DNA of 9,150 bases from an uncultured Bacilli bacterium. GTDB lineage: Bacteria > Bacillota_I > Bacilli_A > RF39 > UBA660. Made by a program: the position numbers and the translations under genes. Below are positions 1 through 7,106 of this stretch, piece by piece (position 1 is the first letter of the stretch; each line of letters begins with the position of its first letter). Below the pieces are notes generated by a model. That model was not told the DNA's origin. It worked only from the letters and a program-made list of their open reading frames with translations, and did not search any database. The stretch lies in NCBI GenBank assembly GCA_947584955.1, contig CANPWS010000038.1:1-9150 (forward strand), read 5' to 3'.

Positions 1-7
1 ATTTAAT

Positions 8-79
8 CTAAATTGCCCCCCCCCCATTACGTACAAATGTATGTGTATTACTCATCACATTTTTCATAATATTTTTCAT
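8..79 (-). CDS. Possible 23-residue leader peptide or phase-variable gene start with G10 tract
   Basis: I do not recognise this peptide. What is visible is an ATG at 79-77 preceded by AAGGTG with an 8-base spacer (a good ribosome binding site) and, further up, a plausible promoter at 117-145. It encodes MKNIMKNVMSNTHTFVRN, then three GGG glycine codons, Ala, Ile and a TAG stop at 10-8. The first eight codons are an imperfect 12-base direct duplication (ATGAAAAATATT then ATGAAAAATGTG). The glycines come from a run of ten G (minus strand) at 16-25. If the run had 9 or 12 G, the frame would stay open to the window edge; 11 G gives another early stop. It could be a leader peptide, the phase-off start of a longer gene lying beyond the window, or a sequencing indel in a homopolymer. 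The reading frame is real; its translation is inferred. Confidence 0.35.
   Translation of the reverse strand: MKNIMKNVMSNTHTFVRNGGGAI
16..25. repeat. C10/G10 homopolymer tract
   Basis: Ten consecutive C on the plus strand (G on minus) in otherwise very AT-rich DNA. The run lies inside the small minus-strand reading frame at 8-79. Long G/C mononucleotide runs are typical slipped-strand phase-variation sites and are also common places for sequencing or assembly length errors. Confidence 0.9.
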
Positions 80-116
80 GAGAGAGGCACCTTCTTTCTA
101 CTACTTTACTAAAATA

Positions 117-145
117 AATATAACATATTTTTAACCATAATTCAA
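117..145 (-). promoter_or_regulatory. Predicted sigma-A promoter reading left past asnB
   Basis: On the minus strand the -35 box TTGAAT (145-140) is separated by 17 bases from the -10 box TATATT (122-117). TGT directly precedes the -10, making an extended -10 element. Transcription would start near 110, about 30 bases before the small ATG at 79. It sits just after the asparagine synthase stop codon, so it would serve the next minus-strand gene rather than asnB. AT-rich DNA yields chance matches, hence moderate confidence. Confidence 0.5.
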
Positions 146-150
146 TAATA

Positions 151-1986
151 TTAATTTAATTCAACAAAATATTTATGATACCAAATTAAGAAAATATAAA
201 TATTATATATTTTTCTACCATTATTTTTTTTATTATTATAATGCTCTTCTAGTAAATTATTAATAACTTCTTTATCAAAAAAATCACTAACAAAATCATA
301 ATTAAATACTTCTTTTACTTTTTTATAATACTTTTCTTCTCTAATCCATAAAGAAAATGGAACAGGAAAGCCTAATTTTCTTCGCTTTGACCACTCTTCT
401 GGTAATTTTTCTTTTGCTAAGTCTCTAAACATATATTTAGTTTGATTATCCTTAATTAAATATTTTGAGGGAATCTCCTTAGAAAAAGCAAATACTTCTT
501 TATCTAAAAATGGTACTCTAAGTTCAAGAGAATTAGCCATAGACATTTTATCTGCTTTTAATAAAATATCATTAGGAAGCCAAAAATGCATATCAATATA
601 CATTTTCTTTGTTAAATCATCAGCATCTTTTACTTTTTCATAATATGGATATAAAATATCTTTAATTTTTTTATTATCTTTTAAATCATTTTTTAATATT
701 TCATTAGCTTCTTCTTCATCCATAACAAAAGCATGTCCAATATATCTTTCACAAAACTCTTTTGCATATTTATTTATAAAATTTTTTCCCTTAAAATAAG
801 GCATTTTATTACAAATTTTTGCAAAAGTTTTTCTTAAAGCAAAAGGTATTTTCATATATATTTTAGCAACTCTTGGTTCATTATATTCATTATATCCCCC
901 AAACATTTCATCTGCGCCTTCACCTGAAAGAACAACTTTTACATATTTACTAGCATTTTTAGAAAGAAAATAAAGTGGTACTGTTGAAAGATTAGCGTGA
1001 GGTTCATCAGTATAATATTGAATTGTAGGTAAAATATCAAAAAATTCATCACTACTCATATATGTACTATAATTTTCTATATCAAGTTTATCTGATAAAT
1101 CTTTGGCATAAACAGTTTCATCAAATCCTTCTTTTTTAAATCCAATAGAAAAACTTTTATTTGGTTTTGCTACACTTACAACATAAGAAGAATCTACTCC
1201 CCCCGATAAATAAGATCCTACTTCTACATCACTTATTTTATGATATTCTACTGATTTATTTATAACCTCTTCCATCTTTCTTTTATATTCTTCATAAGGT
1301 CTTTCCTTTTTTTCATAATTTACTTCAAAATAAGTATCTAGTTTTAATTTTCCATCTTTATATTTGAAATATGAACCAGGCATTAATTTATAAACATTTT
1401 TAAAAAAAGTTTCACTGCCAATTGAATATTGAAAAATTAAATACATTTTTAAATTATTAGTATTTATTTCTTTTTTAAACGCAGGATTAGGTAAAAAACT
1501 TTTTATCTCTGAAGCAAACATAAAACTATTATCATCTAAATAATAATAAAGTGGCTTTATTCCAAAATAATCACGACATCCTATAACTTCTTTTTCTTTT
1601 TTATCATAAATAATAAATGCAAACATTCCCCTTAACATAGGAAATAATTTTTCTTTATATTCTTCATAACCATGTAATATTACTTCAGCATCTCCATTTG
1701 TTTTAAATTTATGTCCTTTTTCTTTTAATATTTCTTTTATTTCTTTATAATTATATATTTCTCCATTAAAAACAATTATTTTACTTTCATCTTCATTAAA
1801 TATTGGTTGACTACTTCCTTCTAAATCAATTATTGAAAGTCTTCTAAAACCTAAAGCTATATCTTTATCTTTATAATAACCATAAGAATCTGGTCCACGA
1901 TGAATAATCATATCACTCATTTTTTTTATTGTTTTTTCTTTATCCTTTTCTTTTTCCTTATTTACATATCCAGTAAAGCCACACAT
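151..1986 (-). CDS. asnB: Glutamine-hydrolysing asparagine synthase (AsnB/AsnH family)
   Basis: The 611-residue enzyme has the two-domain layout of class B asparagine synthases. The N-terminal glutaminase domain (about 1-200) carries the nucleophile Cys2 in MCGF, HRGPDS (29-34), RRLSIIDL (48-55), NGEIYNY (74-80) and GD at 98-99. The C-terminal synthetase domain has the ATP PP-loop SGGVDSS (261-267) and, further on, GEGADEMFGGY. Length is normal for the family, which uses ATP and glutamine nitrogen to amidate an aspartyl carboxylate. ATG at 1986 is preceded by AGGTGAT at 1994-2000, which overlaps the TAG stop of the upstream ATP-grasp gene, so the two are translationally coupled. Because that neighbour looks like a D-aspartate ligase, this copy may act like Lactococcus AsnH and amidate D-Asp of the peptidoglycan cross-bridge rather than make free asparagine. 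Family assignment is firm; the AsnH role is inferred from context. Confidence 0.93.
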   Translation of the reverse strand: MCGFTGYVNKEKEKDKEKTIKKMSDMIIHRGPDSYGYYKDKDIALGFRRLSIIDLEGSSQPIFNEDESKIIVFNGEIYNYKEIKEILKEKGHKFKTNGDAEVILHGYEEYKEKLFPMLRGMFAFIIYDKKEKEVIGCRDYFGIKPLYYYLDDNSFMFASEIKSFLPNPAFKKEINTNNLKMYLIFQYSIGSETFFKNVYKLMPGSYFKYKDGKLKLDTYFEVNYEKKERPYEEYKRKMEEVINKSVEYHKISDVEVGSYLSGGVDSSYVVSVAKPNKSFSIGFKKEGFDETVYAKDLSDKLDIENYSTYMSSDEFFDILPTIQYYTDEPHANLSTVPLYFLSKNASKYVKVVLSGEGADEMFGGYNEYNEPRVAKIYMKIPFALRKTFAKICNKMPYFKGKNFINKYAKEFCERYIGHAFVMDEEEANEILKNDLKDNKKIKDILYPYYEKVKDADDLTKKMYIDMHFWLPNDILLKADKMSMANSLELRVPFLDKEVFAFSKEIPSKYLIKDNQTKYMFRDLAKEKLPEEWSKRRKLGFPVPFSLWIREEKYYKKVKEVFNYDFVSDFFDKEVINNLLEEHYNNKKNNGRKIYNIYIFLIWYHKYFVELN

Positions 1987-1993
1987 TTAAATA

Positions 1994-2001
1994 ATCACCT
2001 A
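1994..2001 (-). promoter_or_regulatory. Ribosome binding site of asnB overlapping upstream stop
   Basis: On the minus strand AGGTGAT (2000-1994) lies 7 bases before the asnB ATG, and its first two bases are the last two of the TAG stop (2001-1999) of the ATP-grasp gene. Ribosomes ending on the ligase gene are therefore placed to restart on asnB. Confidence 0.7.
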
Positions 2002-3216
2002 ATCTTCCTTCCATGAACTATTTTTATAATCTCTATAATATCTAAAATGTCTTTTTAACAAGAAAAATAACCTTTTAATATTAAGATCTTTATCATAAAT
2101 TAATGGATTTACTCTATTTTTCCATAAGCTTAATACTTTTTCTTTATATTCTTCATTAATTATATATTTTTTTATTATACCTTTTGGTACAAAAGTTAAT
2201 AATACTTCTTTATCTAATACTTGATATTCCATATTTTTATTATAAATTAAATCATCTACCATTACTTTTACTAAGTTATATCCTGCTTGTGTTAAATAAT
2301 AACTACTTCTTCCCTGTCTTGCATTAATTTCTAAAACTTTAAATTTTTTTGATTTGGCATCATATTTCATATCTATTTCTGCAAATCCTGTATAACCTAT
2401 ATTTTCCATAAATGATTTAATATTTTCAATCATTTGTTCTTTACCTTTAAACTGTGAATATCCATTTATTAAAACTGCAGCATTACCAATTAATTTTTCT
2501 GCATGTTCTTGAAGCCCTATTTGAGCAAAAGAAATTAATTTTACTTTCTTATCTTTACCACAATAAACGACGCTATCAAATAGATAACTGTCATCTCCTT
2601 TTATATATTCTTGAATTATTAATGTATTTTTATACCCACTATCAATAATTTTTTTAATAACTTCATTTGCTTCTTCATTAGTTTCTAATTTATATATTTT
2701 TTTCTTACCTTTAAAATCATTATGATTATAACTTATAACATCCGCAGGTTTAATTATTATTGGATAATTTATTTTTTCTTTAAAGATTTTATATTCTGTA
2801 CAATCATAAAAATATGTTTTAGCAAATTCTAAAGTAGAATTTTTATAAGTTTTATAAAATACATCTTTCATAATTAAACTATTAATTAGTTTTTCACTAT
2901 TATAATTAAAGATAAATTGTTTATCGATTTTATCTCTATTTTTATTTAGAAAATTAGTATATGTTTCATTTGAACTTATAACTAGTATTTTTACATTTTT
3001 TGGTATTATTCTTTTAAAGTTATTTAAAGCTTTCAAAAATTCTTCTTCATTCCAAATTTTATTATTATATATTATATTTGTAATGTTACTATATGATGTA
3101 AAAGTCATTTCATGATTTCCTAGTATATAAGCTTTTTTATGATAAACTTCATGATAACACCTTGACATATAATAGGCATTAGCATCTGTTCCTATTATTA
3201 AAACTTCAAATTTCAT
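1999..3216 (-). CDS. ATP-grasp ligase, probable D-aspartate ligase for peptidoglycan cross-bridge
   Basis: A 405-residue ATP-grasp protein. The N-terminal domain begins with a Rossmann-like strand and IIGTDANAYYMSRCYHEVY (residues 7-25). ATP-grasp landmarks follow: Lys156 in YPIIIKPAD, the hinge IQEYIKGDDS (201-210), the metal-ligand region EIDMKYD (280-286) and EINARQGRSSYYL (296-308). From memory, the start and the EIN-RQGRSS signature closely match Enterococcus faecium D-aspartate ligase (Asl, about 420 residues), which joins the beta-carboxylate of D-Asp to the lysine of UDP-MurNAc-pentapeptide. The length fits and there is no signal peptide, as expected for a cytoplasmic precursor enzyme. 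ATG overlaps the racemase stop by 4 bases (ATGA), and asnB follows after 12 bases, so the three genes form one operon. It could instead be another carboxylate-amine ligase of the same family; ATP-grasp is certain and the substrate likely. Confidence 0.75.
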   Translation of the reverse strand: MKFEVLIIGTDANAYYMSRCYHEVYHKKAYILGNHEMTFTSYSNITNIIYNNKIWNEEEFLKALNNFKRIIPKNVKILVISSNETYTNFLNKNRDKIDKQFIFNYNSEKLINSLIMKDVFYKTYKNSTLEFAKTYFYDCTEYKIFKEKINYPIIIKPADVISYNHNDFKGKKKIYKLETNEEANEVIKKIIDSGYKNTLIIQEYIKGDDSYLFDSVVYCGKDKKVKLISFAQIGLQEHAEKLIGNAAVLINGYSQFKGKEQMIENIKSFMENIGYTGFAEIDMKYDAKSKKFKVLEINARQGRSSYYLTQAGYNLVKVMVDDLIYNKNMEYQVLDKEVLLTFVPKGIIKKYIINEEYKEKVLSLWKNRVNPLIYDKDLNIKRLFFLLKRHFRYYRDYKNSSWKED

Positions 3217-4382
3217 CCTAATCTCTTTTCTATTTTTTTACCATTTTCTAAATAAATTCTAGGTACTCTACTACTTATTCTTGTAAATAATTTATAAGCA
3301 TTTATATTTGCTTCACCACATACTTTTTTAGCAGATAACTGTTTACCTATTAAACAAACTTCATCTCCTACTTTAACACTTTCATCTACTTTAACGGTGA
3401 TCATATCCATACATATTTCTCCCACTATTTCGTAAATTTTATTATTTATTACTACATGTTTAAATCCACTTATTCCATCATAATATCCTATTGGTATTGT
3501 AGCTAAATAACCATCTTCTTTAAACTGATAACTAGCTCCATAACCTACAAAACTTCCTTTAATACATTTTTTTACTTGCATTACTTCAGAATATAAACTA
3601 AAAAAAGGTTCTACTTTTAAGTTTGTATCTAGTACTTCACTTATATTTTCTTTTTTTCTTATATAATTATTTTTAATAGTTCTTAATTTTCCTTTAAAAT
3701 TATTTAAAGTTACTATTTTATTATTAAATCCATACATAACTATACCTAATCTAATTCCATTTGCAAATGGTATTTTTTTATGGAATGTAAGTGTATTACT
3801 TTTTCCAAGATGTACTATTTTTACTTTTGATAAATCAATATCACTAGTTAATTTTTTAAACATTTCTAGCTGATTATCAAAGTGTTTATCAAGATAACCA
3901 CTTGTAGCAAAATGAGTAAATATTCCTTCAATATTTAAAGAATTATCATTAAATATTTCATTTATATTATCTTTATTATTTAATCCTATTCTATTCATAC
4001 CTGTTTCTATTTTTAAATGTATTTTTAATTTAGAAACATCTTTTATTTCTTTTAATTTTTTATAATAATCATAATCTGCTAAAGTAATAGTTATATTATT
4101 TTCAATACATTTATCTAAATACTCTATTTTTATTGGTTCTAATGATAAAATGGGAATATCTTTATCATAAGATCTAACACTTAATGCTTCTTCTAAAGAA
4201 GATACTGCTAAATAATTTATACCAGATTCTATTAAGGTATTTACAATATATTCTCCGTGTCCATAAGCATTTGCTTTTACTACACCAATATAATAATCAT
4301 AAAAAGGATAATCTTTTTTTATGTTTTCTATATTGTTTTTAAGTACATCTAAATCTATTAAAGCGTAAGTATTTCTATACAT
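3213..4382 (-). CDS. alr: Fold-III PLP amino-acid racemase (alanine racemase family)
   Basis: The 389-residue protein has the alanine racemase layout: an N-terminal TIM barrel with PLP-lysine Lys36 in VVKANAYGHG, KIETGMNRIGL with Arg131, RLGIVMYG with Arg211 (expected to contact the pyridine nitrogen), and the C-terminal beta domain with catalytic Tyr281 in VGYGASY, the CMDM loop (324-327) and RVPRIY near the end. It is cytoplasmic. Two departures stand out. The usual H-x-x-N-S-A barrel motif reads HLGKSNT (191-197), with Lys in place of Asn, and residues about 220-260 carry a Lys/Asn-rich stretch that looks longer than usual. ATG at 4382 has GAGG 7 bases upstream, with a good promoter at 4407-4435. 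The 3' end overlaps the D-aspartate-ligase-like gene. It may simply make D-Ala for peptidoglycan; given its partners, D-Asp supply or broad specificity is possible. Confidence 0.85.
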   Translation of the reverse strand: MYRNTYALIDLDVLKNNIENIKKDYPFYDYYIGVVKANAYGHGEYIVNTLIESGINYLAVSSLEEALSVRSYDKDIPILSLEPIKIEYLDKCIENNITITLADYDYYKKLKEIKDVSKLKIHLKIETGMNRIGLNNKDNINEIFNDNSLNIEGIFTHFATSGYLDKHFDNQLEMFKKLTSDIDLSKVKIVHLGKSNTLTFHKKIPFANGIRLGIVMYGFNNKIVTLNNFKGKLRTIKNNYIRKKENISEVLDTNLKVEPFFSLYSEVMQVKKCIKGSFVGYGASYQFKEDGYLATIPIGYYDGISGFKHVVINNKIYEIVGEICMDMITVKVDESVKVGDEVCLIGKQLSAKKVCGEANINAYKLFTRISSRVPRIYLENGKKIEKRLG

Positions 4383-4406
4383 GTTTTTTCCTCATTTCTA
4401 TATAAA

Positions 4407-4435
4407 ATTATATATCATTAATGTTTAAAAGTCTA
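4407..4435 (-). promoter_or_regulatory. Promoter of the racemase-ligase-asnB operon
   Basis: The minus strand shows -35 TAGACT (4435-4430), a 17-base spacer and a perfect -10 TATAAT (4412-4407). The start would fall near 4400, giving a leader of about 18 bases that contains the GAGG ribosome binding site. It lies between the terminator of the rhomboid gene and the racemase ATG, as expected for an independent operon. Confidence 0.7.
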
Positions 4436-4502
4436 TCTTTTGATGTTTATTTACATTTTATTTTATGCTATTTATTATTACTTTTTATTTATAATATATA
4501 AC

Positions 4503-4536
4503 AAAAAAAATGTAGACATTTTTTATGCCTGCATTT
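4503..4536 (-). terminator. Intrinsic terminator after the rhomboid gene
   Basis: On the minus strand AAATGCAGGCAT (4536-4525) pairs with ATGTCTACATTT (4519-4508) around a five-A loop: a 12-pair stem with one mismatch and one G-T pair, followed by a run of T (complement of 4503-4510). It begins 36 bases past the rhomboid stop and separates that unit from the racemase operon. No T-run follows in the plus direction, so it acts on the minus strand only. Confidence 0.85.
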
Positions 4537-4572
4537 ATCTTATAACTTAGATACTAAACTATATTTAATATT

Positions 4573-5688
4573 TTATCTTGCCATAATTAAATATGTAAGA
4601 AAAACTAAATATATTATTATAATTATAATACCATTTACTCTGTCAGTTTTTGATTTTTTATCAGGTACTCCTAAGGCCATGGAAGCTAATACTCCTCCAA
4701 TTAATCCTCCAACATGGGCAAAATTATCAATTCCAGTCGCAGCAAAACCAATTATTAAATTAATTATAATTATTGGTATAATTTGACTTCTAATAACATT
4801 GCCTAAATATGTACGATAGTAATGTCCAAAAAATAGTATTGCTCCAAGTAAACCAAATATTGCCCCAGATGCTCCTACGGAAATAGCATCTACATTAAAT
4901 GCTAAAGATAAAAATGCTCCGCATATTCCACTTAATAAATATATTATTAAAAATTTCCCTTTTCCAAAAAAGCTTTCTACTTGAGGTCCTATTATATATA
5001 AAGAATACATATTACATGCTAGATGTATTATATCTATATGTAAAAACATTGATGTAATAATTCTATAGTATTCTCCACTTTTAACAAGAGGATTATATAA
5101 CCCATATTTTAAAATTAAATCAGTTTTAGATAATTGTGAATATAAAAATATAAGTAAATTTATTCCCATTAAAATATAAGTTATAAGTGGATATTTTTTA
5201 CTAAATATTTTATCTGCTACAGCACTTTTTTTTCTTGTTGAATTATTAATACTATCAGTTATTTTCATAAATAAATTTATGCCTTCTTCTTCGTGATGTG
5301 TTTTTTCTACGATATCTGGAAATAATTTTGTTAATATATTATCGTTTATTTCTTCAGTACTTTTTAAGTATACATCTTTATCTTCTAAGTTAACTGTATC
5401 TCCAATATCTGTATATATATTTAAAACATTCATTTTAAATGATAAAGTTTTTAATTTTAATTTTTTTACTATTTGATTTAATTTAAACTTATCAAATCCA
5501 AGTTGTTCATTATTATGAATATGATGTGATATTATTCTTATTACTTTATAATCATTATCTAAATTTTCAAGCCATATTTCATCATTTATTCCATGAATAA
5601 TTATGGGATTATAATTTTTTTCAGTAATAAAATAATGTACTAGATTCATAACAAATAAATCTCTATCATTAATAATTATATTATGCAT
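4573..5688 (-). CDS. Rhomboid intramembrane serine protease, GluP-like, without TPR tail
   Basis: A 371-residue membrane protein. Residues 1 to about 165 form a soluble domain with DEIWLE (36-41), resembling the cytosolic N-terminal domain I recall for Bacillus subtilis GluP (YqgP). The rest is a rhomboid core of hydrophobic helices from about 167: HLACNMY (222-228) in the second helix region, the catalytic serine in GASG (Ser274) followed by AIFGL, and the partner histidine in FAHVGGLIGG (His325), with a last helix at about 353-369. These enzymes cleave membrane-protein substrates within the bilayer; substrates here are unknown. B. subtilis GluP continues into a C-terminal TPR region (about 500 residues in total), which is absent here. 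ATG at 5688 follows AGAAGGG, and an extended -10 promoter overlaps the end of the preceding pseudouridine synthase gene. A terminator follows at 4503-4536. Confidence 0.92.
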   Translation of the reverse strand: MHNIIINDRDLFVMNLVHYFITEKNYNPIIIHGINDEIWLENLDNDYKVIRIISHHIHNNEQLGFDKFKLNQIVKKLKLKTLSFKMNVLNIYTDIGDTVNLEDKDVYLKSTEEINDNILTKLFPDIVEKTHHEEEGINLFMKITDSINNSTRKKSAVADKIFSKKYPLITYILMGINLLIFLYSQLSKTDLILKYGLYNPLVKSGEYYRIITSMFLHIDIIHLACNMYSLYIIGPQVESFFGKGKFLIIYLLSGICGAFLSLAFNVDAISVGASGAIFGLLGAILFFGHYYRTYLGNVIRSQIIPIIIINLIIGFAATGIDNFAHVGGLIGGVLASMALGVPDKKSKTDRVNGIIIIIIYLVFLTYLIMAR

Positions 5689-5716
5689 ATTATCCCTTCT
5701 TTTTACATTATAATAA

Positions 5717-5745
5717 ATTTTAGCATACTTTTATCTTTTTGTAAA
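5717..5745 (-). promoter_or_regulatory. Extended -10 promoter of the rhomboid gene
   Basis: The minus strand shows -35 TTTACA (5745-5740), a 17-base spacer ending in TGC, and -10 TAAAAT (5722-5717). The TGC gives an extended -10 element. It starts directly after the TAA stop of the pseudouridine synthase gene (5747), so the rhomboid gene can be expressed apart from the lspA unit even though it lies in the same direction. Confidence 0.6.
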
Positions 5746-5746
5746 C

Positions 5747-6637
5747 TTATCTATACATATTTACAATTTCTGTAAATTCCTTAGGTTCTGGTACACTAAA
5801 TTCTAAATATTTTTTAGAAATAGGATGGATAAAGCCAATTGTTTTAGCATGAAGCATTTGTCCAAATTCTTTATTTTCTTGTTTTTTTAATCCATAAACA
5901 GGATCATTTACTATAGGATGATTTATATAATTTAAATGTACTCTTATTTGATGTGTTCTTCCTGTTTCTAGTACACATTTTATTAAAGTAGCGTTATTTA
6001 ATCTTTCTAAGACATAAATATGTGTTATTGCATCTTTAGAGTTTTCCGAAGTTACTGTCATTTTTTTTCTATTTATTTTACTTCTTCCTATTGGTGCATC
6101 TATAGTTGCAGAATCTTCTTTTATAATACCATGTACTAAGGCTATATATTCTCTTTTTACAGTTTTTTTGCTTATTTGCATTGCTAAATCATTATGTACT
6201 TTATCATTTTTTGCCACTAATAAAAGGCCAGAGGTATCTGCATCAATTCGGTGTACTATACCTGGTCTTATATCACCATTTACTTTACTTAAATTATTAC
6301 AATGATGCATTAAAGCATTTACTAAAGTATTAGAATAATTCCCTGGGGCAGGATGAACAACCATACCACTTTTTTTGTTTACTACTAATAAATATTCATC
6401 TTCATAAACAATATCTAAATCTATATCTTCTTCTTTTATATCATTTTCTTCTTTTAAATTATCATCTATACTAATTAAATCCCCATCTTTAACAATAAAA
6501 CTTGCTTTTATTTCTTTATTATTTACAAGTATTTGTTTTTTAGATATTAATTTTTGTACTTTACTTCTACTTATATCTAATTTATCTATTAAATATTTAT
6601 CTATTCTGCCAGTTTCATTTTGAACTTTTAATTCCAT
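5747..6637 (-). CDS. rluD: RluD-family 23S rRNA pseudouridine synthase
   Basis: The 296-residue protein has an N-terminal S4 RNA-binding domain (about 10-60, with RIDKYL and SRSKVQKLI) and an RluA/RluD catalytic domain. Its signature HRIDADTSGLLL (129-140) contains the catalytic Asp132, and GRTHQIRVHL lies towards the end. Family members isomerise uridines in large-subunit rRNA (in E. coli RluD, the helix 69 loop); the exact target here is not shown by the sequence, and this could match the Bacillus YlyB-type paralogue. ATG at 6637 is preceded by AAGGGGG (6652-6646), which lies inside the lspA coding region; the two genes overlap by 23 bases. The lspA-then-rluD order is common in Firmicutes. 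I see no terminator after it, so read-through into the rhomboid gene is possible. Confidence 0.93.
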   Translation of the reverse strand: MELKVQNETGRIDKYLIDKLDISRSKVQKLISKKQILVNNKEIKASFIVKDGDLISIDDNLKEENDIKEEDIDLDIVYEDEYLLVVNKKSGMVVHPAPGNYSNTLVNALMHHCNNLSKVNGDIRPGIVHRIDADTSGLLLVAKNDKVHNDLAMQISKKTVKREYIALVHGIIKEDSATIDAPIGRSKINRKKMTVTSENSKDAITHIYVLERLNNATLIKCVLETGRTHQIRVHLNYINHPIVNDPVYGLKKQENKEFGQMLHAKTIGFIHPISKKYLEFSVPEPKEFTEIVNMYR

Positions 6638-7082
6638 GATTACTTCCCCCTTCTACTACAAAAAGTAATAATATTCCTATTACAATAAATGAATCTGCTA
6701 AATTAAAAATTGGAAAATCATAGTTAAATATATAAAAATTAAAATAATCTACTACATATCCATATACTATTCTATCTATTAAATTTCCAATTGCTCCTGC
6801 TAATAAAAGGCTATAACTTACAGATTCTAATTTTTTTACATCTTTCTTTTTATATAAATAAATAATTAAAGAAATTATTATTATTAAACTAAATATTATT
6901 AAAAATATTTTTTTACCTTTAAGTATACTAAAAGCTGCACCATTATTTTTTACATATGTTATATAAAAAAAGTCATCTATTAGCTTTATACTTTCATTTA
7001 CTATCATAAATTTTTTAACTATAATTTTTATTATAATATCAATAATTAATAAAGTGCTAGATAGTAATATTGTTTTTTTCAT
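6615..7082 (-). CDS. lspA: Lipoprotein signal peptidase (signal peptidase II)
   Basis: A small polytopic membrane aspartyl protease that removes signal peptides from diacylglyceryl-modified prolipoproteins. From the ATG at 7082 it has 155 residues, normal for the family, with four hydrophobic segments. The motif NNGAAFSIL lies at about 46-54; the catalytic pair is Asp103 in GNLIDRI and Asp130 in FNLADSF, with VVDYF between them. A GTG three codons upstream (7091) could also start the frame, but it forms part of AAAGGTGA, an ideal ribosome binding site for the ATG at 7082, so I chose the ATG. It begins 24 bases after the pilin stop with no terminator between, and overlaps rluD, so it is probably transcribed from the pilin promoter. 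Confidence 0.95.
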   Translation of the reverse strand: MKKTILLSSTLLIIDIIIKIIVKKFMIVNESIKLIDDFFYITYVKNNGAAFSILKGKKIFLIIFSLIIIISLIIYLYKKKDVKKLESVSYSLLLAGAIGNLIDRIVYGYVVDYFNFYIFNYDFPIFNLADSFIVIGILLLFVVEGGSNHGIKSSK

Positions 7083-7095
7083 GATTTTCACCTTT
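7083..7095 (-). promoter_or_regulatory. Ribosome binding site that decides the lspA start
   Basis: The minus strand reads AAAGGTGAAAATC immediately before ATG at 7082. The AGGTGA core is 5 bases from that ATG. The in-frame GTG at 7091-7089 is inside this core and has no site of its own, so it is unlikely to be the initiation codon. Confidence 0.75.
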
Positions 7096-7106
7096 TATTT
7101 TTGTAT

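Noticed and set aside
28..46. Hairpin ACGTAC-AAAT-GTATGT near the left edge as terminator of the asnB operon
   Set aside because: The six-pair stem has no T-run in either direction, only the G/C run on one side, and it lies inside the small reading frame.
2454..2648. Plus-strand frame of 64 codons
   Set aside because: It lies wholly inside the ATP-grasp gene on the opposite strand, whose motifs are clear; its product resembles nothing and has no convincing ribosome binding site. Chance antisense frame.
3213..7091. Mycoplasma-type code with TGA as Trp
   Set aside because: The racemase and lspA end at TGA exactly where their families end, and Trp codons within genes are TGG, so TGA is a stop.
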